Origin: Takashimella koratensis | Taxonomy: Eukaryota; Basidiomycota; Tremellomycetes; Trichosporonales; Tetragoniomycetaceae | Length of the DNA: 64,000 nucleotides | Direction: 5' to 3' | Assembly: GCA_003116875.1 (NCBI GenBank) | Contig: BCKT01000009.1 | Coordinates: 620,001 to 684,000, forward strand | In this document: positions 55,265 through 64,000 of the stretch, piece by piece | Numbering within the stretch: the first letter of the stretch is position 1 | How the letters are laid out: every line of letters starts with the position of its first letter | Position numbers and translations under genes: made by a program | The notes under the pieces: generated by a model | The model's database searches: none | Told to the model about the DNA's origin: nothing | The model's input: only the letters and a program-made list of their open reading frames with translations

Positions 55265-55969
55265 ATGCCTGCGCCTGCTACCCCCGCCGCTCGCGTTCCC
55301 AACGTCCTGCCCGATTGGTGGTCGTTCACCTTCATGGGCATGCAGCTGGCAAGTCGCATCGCACCCTCTCTCCATTCTGTCTCCCAGCTAACACCCACCT
55401 TCAGGCCGCCCTGCTGCCCTTGACCTACCAGCACGTCTTCAACCCCATTGAGACATTCAAAAAGATCCTTCCGGTCGGCTACGACAAGGCGACCGATTCG
55501 ATCACCTCGAGCCTTCGAATCGAGATGGCCGGGTTTTCGGGAGCTCAAGGTGAGAACTGTCCTGGCACCAGCTCAACTGCTGTATACACCCCACCAAGGT
55601 CTGGGCTGACGACGTATTTCCACTATTAGCTTACCCCATCATCATCTTCATGTTCCTCGGCTGCACGCTGTTCGCGCGCAACTCGCTTCGCGGCCAGCCA
55701 AAACTGCAACAGCGTCTCATGAAGATCCCCATTCTCACGGGCCTGTTCTCCGACGTAGGTATTCGCCTGTTACCCCTCCACACCGTCTGGTCTTGCTAAC
55801 GCCCACAAAGGTCTGGCTCTACACTCTCGTGTTGACAAAGGTTCCCCATGAAGTCCTGATGCAGCCGTCCATTTGGACCCCCAACATTGCTGGGCTCATC
55901 TACGGTTTGCCAGGTGCGACCCTGCTCAAGCTTGTCTGGCTCTTCGGCATCGGCCGCGATGTTGTTTGA
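55265..55969 (+). CDS. small membrane protein, unknown family
   Basis: Four exons (55265-55348, 55405-55549, 55630-55754, 55811-55969) give 170 residues. The first intron begins GCAAGT, a GC-AG type; keeping the phase depends on it. Hydrophobic stretches are WWSFTFMGMQLAALLPLTY, YPIIIFMFLGCTLFARN, TGLFSDVWLYTLVLTKV and IAGLIYGLPGATLLKLVWLF, so three or four membrane spans are likely. There is no signal peptide and no motif I recognise. A clear TATA box 60 bases upstream suggests regulated or strong expression. Its place between the aminotransferase and 5-oxoprolinase genes suggests, without proving, a link to amino-acid catabolism. Confidence 0.8.
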
Positions 55970-56068
55970 TATCCCTACGTCTACCTAAAGAACTGTTTTC
56001 CAAACACAATACATGCAATTAATCAATCAAAATAGACAACGCATTCATGAAACCAACTGCCAAGCTCT

Positions 56069-59000
56069 TTAATCGAAGTTGTTCTGGGTGGACGCAAACT
56101 CAGCCACGCTGCCGTTGGCCCTGGTGAACGGGGCGGCCGGAGCAGTGACGGGCTGCCAGGTCCCGTTCACCTGTGTCGGCTGCTCAGGGGCGCCGTAACC
56201 TCCTCCAGCAGGGGAGTGGATAACAACACGGTCTCCTGCTTTGATGCTGTATAATGATCAGCCAGTGCTCACACCCAGCGACTGGTCAAACCTACTCAAA
56301 AGCGGAAGCAGGCTTTAGCTTGATCCTCCGGACGGGACCACCGTTGCGCTGTCGGATCCAGTAGTTGGCTCCGCGCTCGCCTGGCTGTCCACCGTGCATC
56401 CCGTAGGGCTGGGTGACTCGACGCTCGCCGTTCAACGAAGCCTGACTGATCAGCTATCCCCCAACATCTGACACCTCGCTCAACTCACCCTCATGTCAAC
56501 TCGCGCCTGGTATTCTCGGTGGACTCCATCACCACCATTGTTGATACCCTTTCCTCCAGTTCCTCGCCGGATTGAAAACTCTCGGAGGACGACGGGGAAG
56601 CGCTTCTCGACGATCTCGACATCACCAATGCGGGTATTGGTCATCTATTCTGTCAGCTTAGACCTGATCTTCGATGACATACGTTCACGTGGACTGCCGA
56701 CTGGCCATTCCAGTTGTGGCCAGCACCAGCACCACCACAGATCGTCTCGCCGTAATAATACTTCTTGTAATCAAAGCCCGTCATATTCATTCCACCCTGG
56801 GAGGCTGCACATGCCTCAAAGGCCTTGAAGATGACATCGACGATTCGCTGAGAGGTCTCGGTGTTGCCTGAGCAGACGGCGGCCTCCTGGCTCGGCGACA
56901 AGATTGAGTTGTCAGGGATGGTAAGCCTGATGGGGGCGAGAACTCCTGCATTGAGTGGGATATCGACACCAATGAGTGTACGCAGGCAGTAGATGATCGC
57001 CGAGCGAGTGATGGCTGGGGGCGCGTTGAGGTTCGAATATGACTCTGGCGTTGTTCCGGTAAAGTCGAACGACGCTGAACCATCAGACTCGATGTCGATG
57101 CGCAGGCGCAACATTGAGCCGTCGTCAAGGTAGTCTTCGGCGACGAGAGGTGTCCTCTTGTGCTGCTGGAAGAAGGAGCGGACAGCCAACTCGGCGTTGG
57201 TCCGGATCGCTCCCATATACTGCTGCACAACCTCCTTCCCGTATCTTCCAATCAGCGAATGTAACAGCAACACTACTCACTCGTCAAACAGCTCTTGAAT
57301 CAATCCTGACCCGACTGCACAAGCAGAGCACTGCGCCTTGAGGTCGGAGACGTTGACATCCTGTTGGCGGGAAGCCAGACAGTCCGGGTACTGGCCCGCG
57401 GCTTCAAAGATCTCGGTGATTTCCTTCATGTTGAACTCGCCGTCTCGGACAAGGAAGGTGGACATGATCGAGGCGCCCTCCTGCCACGACTCGACGGCAT
57501 CAGGGTGCATCGACTGGCCTTGGAGACCTCCAATATCACCGTGGTGTCCACGAGCGGCGACCCAGAAAACAATCTCGGTGTCCGAACCCTTCTCAAAGAC
57601 CGGTTGAATGACCTGAAGCGACGTTAGCCTTTGGTCATTGTAAAAACAGACGAAACTCACAGTGATGTCGGGCAAGTGCGTGCCTCCAGCGCCTGGTCGG
57701 TTGGAAACCAGGATGTCGCCAGGTCGGAGCTGGCCCTTCCTCACTTCGGCCTGGTATTGAACAGCATACTGCATGCTACCCAAATGGACCGGGACGTTGG
57801 GGGCATTGGCGACGAGCTGGCCGTCGGGTCCAAAAATGGCACAGCTGAAATCCAAGCGTTCCTTGATCATAACCGAGATGGCGGTCTTCTGCAACGCCCG
57901 GCCCATCTGTTCGGCGATACCCATGAATCGGTGAGAGAAGATGGACAGCTGGATAGGGTCAACACGGTTAAGATCCAGCTTGGGACGAGCGCCAAGTCCA
58001 ATATCGATGCTGGGAATCGTCAGTACTGAGTGATGTGGACGCGACTTACTGAACACAGCTGGTGAGGATCGTAGCCGTGTTCTCCGGGTGCAGCAAGATC
58101 GTTTGTGTTTTGTCAAGCAGGACCGCAGGACCCTTGACCACAGTGCCAGGCTGTAGGGAAGGGAGGCGGTAGAGGGGACTTTGGATGAAGGCACCCTTCT
58201 CCTCGAAGAAGATGTCGTTGGTGGCGAAATGCGCGTCAGACGCCACGGGGACCTTGGACAGAGAGTTCAAGTCGTACACAAACGGCGATTCAAGAGCTTC
58301 TTGCTCCCCCGATCCAACAGCTCGCACACGAATGTTCTCCACTTCGATCGGGGCGTCGAGATTGAATGCAAACTCTCGCTTGTGCTGGGCAGTGAATGCG
58401 GCAGCGTAGTCGCCCGACTTGGGCTGACGAACCATGATGCGGGTGTCAGAGCCCCGGTAACGGAGATTCAAGTAACGCTCAAACGCCATAGCGGAAGGCG
58501 AGATTCCCTGCGCGACAAGTTGTTGTCGGCCTTGGTCCTCGAGGGCAGCGAAGCGCTCGTTGAGAGAGGACTGAACAGAGTCGCCGTAAACGCAATCAAA
58601 CGGTTCAGAATTGTCGGCGGCAACGTCGGCGAGAGCCATGCCGAAGGCTGAGAGAAGAGAAGAGTACCTTAATTGGTGAGCCTTCAAAAGAGGATATTTG
58701 CTTACTTGTGAACGATGACAGTGTGCATGCCAAGGACGCGAGCGAGGGCAGTAGCGTGTTGTCCACCGGCCCCGCCAAAGCATGCCAAGATGTGGGCGCT
58801 GGCTCGGAAGCCACGCTGCTCTGTGAGTGCTCGGATCGGGCGGGCCATCGAAGTGTTAGCGACGTTGAGGAAACCGGCGGCGACCTCGGCAGGGGAGAGT
58901 GACCCGCCGTTCTCCTTGTTGATCTCCGCAGTGAGAGCCTCAAACTTTTCCTTAACAATGTCGTAGTCGAGCGGCATGTCCTCGGTCGGGCCGAAGACTG

Positions 59001-60670
59001 TCGATGATCACATTAGCCCATTCCTTGAAAGACTGTGGCGGACCTACTCTTGGGGAAAGAGTCAATATGGATGCGACCGAGGAAGACGTTGGCGTCGGTG
59101 ACCGTGAGGGGTCCTCCTTTCCTGTAACATGCTGGACCTGGGTGGGCACCGGCAGACTCGGGCCCCGCAGCGAGGAGACCGTTGCGGTATGACAAAATAG
59201 AACCACCACCAGCTGCGACAGTGTTGATGTCGAGCTGCGGAGTCTGAATGGTGACTCCGGCAGTGGTGGTTTCGAAAACGTGCTCGTAAGAGCCTCCGAA
59301 GCGGGAAACATCGGTCGACTGGGCGCGTCAGGATGCCGATTCCATAACGAAGTATACTCACAGTTCCACCCATGTCAAATCCAATGACCGGTGAGCCATC
59401 AGCCTGATCATAAGAAGTACGTGCGAAACCCACGACACCTCCTGCCGGTCCAGCTGAGCTCATCAGCTTTGCGGACCTCCAAGGCACTCACAGAGGATAG
59501 CCTTGAGGCCTGTGAATTGACGATGGTCACACAGCGCTCCGTCGCTCTGCATGAATGACACTCGACAAGACCTGGGATCACTGAGCGGCAATGCGAACCC
59601 TTTCGAGAACCCATCGAGGTACCGCACGACCTCGGGAGTAAGATAGGCATCGGCCGTCGCCGAGCCGCCGCGGGAGACAAGATTGATCATTGCTTGGAGC
59701 TGGTGGGAGACTGAGATCTGGGTGAACCCGATACGCTTCGCGATCGCCTCGACTCGGTTCTCGTGATCAGGGAACAGGTAGGAGTGGACCAAGACGATAG
59801 CAATGGATCGGTAGCCGTTGTCGTAGAGTGTTTGAAGGTCTCGCTCGGCGGCGGTCTCATCTGTTGGCCAATGGTCAGCATCCTGCTCTGACATCGCGGC
59901 GGTTCTGCAAACTTACCCAATGCTTGGAGGAGTCTTAGTTTTGCTCCGTTGACACCTTCGATCATAGATCCCGTGGAACTGTAAGTCTCTGGCGCTTCCT
60001 CGCCCCCAAAGTCCTCCCACTCTGGGACAACTCGTTCGTCCACCTCAATCACGTCGGTGTACAGCACATCAGGCTGTATGTTAACAAGGTCATCAAAGCC
60101 GTCTCACCTTCTTGATAGCCAACGCAAACAGGTTAGGTCGAGTCTGCGTTCCAATCTCGAGAGCGTCTTTGAAGCCCTTGGTGATCACCAGAGCACAGCG
60201 CTCGCCCTTGCGCTCAAGCAAAGCGTTGGTACTGGATAGTGGTCAGTTTGTTCTGGGATCGATTGGCAGTAATGTTTGACTCACGCAACAGTGGTCCCCA
60301 TTCGGATGTACTCGATTCGAGAAGTATCAAGCGGTTTGTCTCTGGGGATGCTGGTCTCGGTGAACCATTCAAGAACTCTTCGGACGCCTTCTCGAGGAGC
60401 ATCAGGGTAGCTAGTGGAGCGTGCCGATCAGCACAAGACCGTAAACGCTCAGCGACAACCGTTGAGTTGACTGACTTCTCTGGGTCCACCGAGAGTAGCT
60501 TGACGAGGTGATCGCCCTTCGATTCGCTTCTGGCAATGACATCCTGAGAGGGTAGGTGAGCAAACCGGAGTGCTCATCTTTGAATCTCGGATGTCACTCA
60601 CACAAAAGGTACCACCGCGGTCGATACAGATCTTGACCTTGTCGGTCGACTCGTTGACAGCGACAGGCAT
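56069..60670 (-). CDS. OXP1: ATP-dependent 5-oxoprolinase
   Basis: Sixteen exons (60670-60602, 60543-60476, 60410-60285, 60231-60108, 60073-59917, 59860-59492, 59453-59362, 59318-59048, 58997-58706, 58667-58050, 58009-57661, 57612-57281, 57244-56683, 56644-56489, 56441-56296, 56246-56069) encode 1302 residues, close to the 1286 of yeast. The HyuA-like half has [59 protein letters not shown] and [20 protein letters not shown]. The HyuB-like half has [43 protein letters not shown] and SPAGGGYG. The enzyme opens 5-oxoproline to glutamate using ATP in the glutathione breakdown route, in the cytosol. It is divergent from the Zn2Cys6 gene. Confidence 0.96.
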
Positions 60671-61170
60671 AGTGATTGGGACAAATAGATGAGAACTTGA
60701 CACGAGCAGTAGCTTGGGACCTGGGGAGATGAATGCGAGCCGGTCCTTTATCAACTGTCACTTGCTGTCGGCGTGCGTCCGAGAGGACAAGCATAGTCCG
60801 CCGGGTGGAGACTGTGGAGACTCTCAGGATACCGCTTCGCCACTGAGCCACCAATGGCGCCAAATGCAGTGGGCTATGATTGGATGGCGCATTTACAATC
60901 TCCGGATTTCCGCCCATCCCCCTCGGCAACTGACGCTCCCCCTATCTCAGAGGGTTCACAGAGCGAGTCAGGTGCGGCCATCGCACCAAGGTCGAGGTTG
61001 AGAACCCCAGGAAGATCACGGATACACATCTCCTCTTTCTCAACTGTCCTCCCACTTCCCCACCCTTCCATTGTGTCATTTGCGCCTAGAGAGTGCCCAC
61101 CCTTGCCGCATCTTCGACCTCCGCCCCCGAGAACACCACCCCATTCCTCCCCCACCCCCACGCTGTCACC
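60671..61170. promoter_or_regulatory. shared divergent promoter of OXP1 and the Zn2Cys6 gene
   Basis: 500 bases between the two start codons. CGG triplets that could be half sites for a Zn2Cys6 factor occur (for example near 60800, 60902 and 60976), but no clear spaced palindrome was confirmed by eye. Confidence 0.45.
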
Positions 61171-63962
61171 ATGAGCCGAGCCTCATCCGACATCCCCTCA
61201 CTCGGAAATCCTGGTCAGGACGAGGACGTTCAGACAGATATGGATCAAGAACAGGACGGTCAGAGGTCGCCGAAGCGTTCTAAGCGTAGCGGTCTGCGTC
61301 ACATCTCCCAAGCCTGCGACATATGCAAATCAAAGTGTGTACTGGTCGTATCTCCGCGAGGTCCTTTGATGATAGGAGAAGGGGATGAGGCCTTGGTGGC
61401 TATTGTCCAAAGCTGATAGCCGTTGATAAAGGAAGCGACGCTGTGACGGACGTCAACCTTGTTGTACATCTTGCTCAGAGCGTGGGACTACGTGCTCGTA
61501 CAAGCGTCAAGACGGGCGAAGGTGCGTAGGAGGGGATGTGAATGCCAACCATCAGGCAAGGCTGACCTTGTCCAGCCGACGCAAGGGCAATCAGACCGAC
61601 TTGCGCGATCGAATCGACTCGCTTATGCAGCTCCTCTCCACCCAAAACGCATTGCTCCAGGACGGAAAACCAGGATCGCTCGTCCCCTCGCTCACTGAAT
61701 CCCCGACGGCGACGATCACCACGCAGACCCCGCCCGAGGCTATGAATATCCTTGCCAACGCTGTCACAGGCATTGAGCAGCTCAACACTCCTCCCCAGCC
61801 CTCATTCGTTCCTTCCTTACCACCGCCCCAGGTACACGACAGCGCTCCCGAGCTCGTTGACACCGCTGCGAGTGCATCACCTGAGGCAATGGTATCATTT
61901 GCAACACGCCTAAAGGTGAGACACCTGGTTGTGTTCCGGAGCTGATAGATCATAGAGACCGGAGCGTGGCTCCTTGATGCAGTTTGGACCCACTTCGCTA
62001 TGGTCATACGCCCAAGATGCCAAGGAGAAACCACCCGCTCCCTCACCGCAGCATGTGGATCTCTTGCCGGGCGACTGGATCGACTGGGCCCGCCCTATCC
62101 CTTCCGAACTAAACATCTCAAAGGCTACACATGACTCGGCCATCGCATTTTTCGCTTCCTACTATGCTCCTTGGTGTATGGTCGTCGATATGTCGGCGTT
62201 TCTACGAGACCTAGAGATATGCAACGTCGTCACTCGCCTGCCTCGATCAACGCCCAGCCCGACACGGACTGCCGCTTACTCGCCCTTGCTGCACAATTGT
62301 GTACTCTACCTCGGCTTGCACCTGCAACGCGAGATATGGCCGGACATCGCTCAAGCCATGGACGGCCTGATCGACAAACACTGCCCTACCTTAATCATGC
62401 GAGAAATCGAGGATCCAAATACTAGTACTTTGCTTGCTTTGACCTTGTTCGCAACGTGAGTAGCCGCCAGGTCGCCTGTGGTCAAGAACTCACACTCCTT
62501 TAGGTGCTTGAACATCCGGAAAGACGTTTCGGCCCGGAATTCTGGGTACATCTACTTCGGCATGGCCTTTGCTGCCGTGCAAGCTGTGAGTTGCAGATCA
62601 AGGTTCGATGCTGATTTCTTCTAGCTTGGTGTCAACATCAAAGTGAGTCATTGTCACGCTTGTTCATACGACTATTCGAGACTGACCACATCTGTCAGTG
62701 CGATCATCTTGTGCCGTCTGGACAAATAAGTGTTGAAGAGAGGGACGTTCGTAACAATACCTATTGGACAATCTTCCAGCAAGATTTGGTGAGTGGAGGA
62801 GAATTGTTGGTCACCTATTCCAAAGTTGCTCATTACCTGTCTAGCTTCGAGCCATTGGAGCAGGTCGACCACCAATGCTTGGTTCCTCTACCGATATTCC
62901 ATTTCCCTCAATCGACCCACTTCGAGACGCGCTGCCGTGGTACTCGAGCAACCCGCTCAAGGTGTGCTCGTCCAACGGCCAGCCAGGGATGATCTCGACC
63001 GTTTTCCACTGGTCAGCGCGTCTGCACTGTATTCTACGCCGCGTGTTAGAAACCTCTCTGTGAGTACGGGGTGATAGCTCACTCACTGTTATATGATCTG
63101 ACCACATCAGATATTCGGTCAATGGCGATATTCAAACTCGCGACTCTCGTGTTGTGGCCATCGCACAGGAGTTGGAGATGTGGAAACAGAGTCAACCGTT
63201 CTTGAATCCATCGTTGCAACCACTACCCCACCTTTTGGTCACTCACATGCTTTATCATTTGACTTGCATTTACCTCTTCCGGCCATACTACCGCTCTCAA
63301 CTTGAAATCAGTCCATCGCCGGCAGAGCGATGCAATGAAGCTGCCAAATCCATCGGGCGCCTGCTTAGTGTGAGGCAAATGTTTTCTTTCTGTTTGTTCA
63401 GGGTGCTAACATGTTGTAGCTTTACGAGACTGAGCATGGGCTTCGCAATGGTTCGGCTACGCTTAGTAAGTTGACTCGAAGCTTTCCACTGACAAACTTA
63501 GTACCAATAGTCTTTGGAACGGCTACAATCTACCTTCTCGTTCTGGTATCGAGCGATCTCGCACCGTCTGATAACCAGGCGAACGTCAATCGGCTCGATC
63601 AAGCTGTGAGTAATTCAGTCTAAGAATTGATTCTGACTGTACAGACTTGGTTCATGAGTCAACTGGGTAGGTCTTGCCGTCAAGTCTCACCTCTCTGAGT
63701 ATCATCACTGACGAGCGCAGCTCTGACTTGGACGGAAGCTCGACGAGGGTTGGAGGTCATCAACACTCTTCGCTCAGAATGGCTACCTCACCTGACCGAC
63801 CCGGTCATCTCGAACCTTTCCATTCCTAATCTGTCTATCCCGACTCTGGACGAATCCGAGGAACTACCCAAGGAACTTCATGAATGGCTGATGGGGACGA
63901 GCTTTTGGGAACTTCTTCGTGGAAATGATGATTCGATCCCCAATCTGGAATTGACTCAATGA
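61171..63962 (+). CDS. Zn2Cys6 fungal transcription factor
   Basis: Thirteen exons (61171-61334, 61432-61521, 61576-61915, 61956-62455, 62504-62585, 62625-62642, 62699-62788, 62845-63059, 63111-63369, 63420-63465, 63511-63605, 63645-63666, 63721-63962) give 720 residues. The DNA-binding cluster spans two exons with cysteines at 49, 52, 59, 66, 69 and 76 (C-x2-C-x6-C-x6-C-x2-C-x6-C), flanked by basic residues. A short helix (LRDRIDSLMQLL) that could dimerise follows. The middle holds the fungal-specific regulatory domain: AYSPLLHNCVLYLGLHLQ, GYIYFGMAFAAVQALGVNI, TYWTIFQQDLLRAIGAGRPP and LLVTHMLYHLTCIYLFRPYY. Exons of 18 and 22 nt are needed to keep the frame. Nuclear regulator; targets unknown, though its divergent partner OXP1 is the first candidate. 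Confidence 0.9.
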
Positions 63963-64000
63963 TTCGGGCATGTTTTGTTGTAGAATCTCGCCTGATTTAA

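Noticed and set aside
47963..63962. Secondary-metabolite gene cluster
   Set aside because: No polyketide synthase, non-ribosomal peptide synthetase, terpene synthase or P450 is present; the enzymes are catabolic.

Overview
The window is a gene-dense stretch of nuclear DNA from a basidiomycete fungus, probably a yeast-like one. The evidence is: almost every gene is split by many short introns (mostly 36-250 nt, GT-AG with a few GC-AG, with CTGAC/CTAAC-like branch sites shortly before the acceptor); coding DNA is GC-rich with C/G-ending codons; and promoter and leader regions are pyrimidine-rich. The proteins are fungal housekeeping, membrane and catabolic families. The order or class cannot be fixed from sequence reading alone. 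No rRNA, tRNA, transposon, CRISPR array or virus was recognised.

Twenty-three protein genes are annotated. Exons were joined by hand and checked for phase; every join closes in frame. Left part (1-29 kb), mostly housekeeping: the 3' part of a CMS1-like ribosome-biogenesis gene (+), an SLC35F-type transporter (+), a long disordered protein (-), a single-pass surface protein (+), a small acidic/basic protein (-), a secreted type-B carboxylesterase (+), a mitochondrial carrier (+), V-ATPase subunit C VMA5 (-) divergent from the mitochondrial protease OMA1 (+), and a histidine phosphatase (+).

Middle part (29-47 kb): a tocopherol-cyclase-like protein (-), a zinc polyol dehydrogenase with an unusual insert (+), a REEP/Yop1-like membrane protein (+), a RhoGAP (-), and two tandem paralogous membrane proteins (-, -). 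Each paralogue has a cysteine-containing ectodomain joined to about seven membrane spans with a TLC-like HH motif. Both genes keep the same 10-nt and 7-nt microexons.

Right part (48-64 kb): a run of nitrogen-catabolic genes. Proline dehydrogenase PUT1 (-) is divergent from an NAD-dependent SDR (+). An FAD amine oxidase of the fructosyl-amino-acid-oxidase type (+), a class I aminotransferase (+) and a small unknown membrane protein (+) follow. ATP-dependent 5-oxoprolinase OXP1 (-) is divergent from a Zn2Cys6 transcription factor (+) at the right edge. Proline and 5-oxoproline both feed glutamate, which aminotransferases use. The block therefore looks like a candidate amino-acid catabolic cluster with its own regulator; this is inference from gene order and family.
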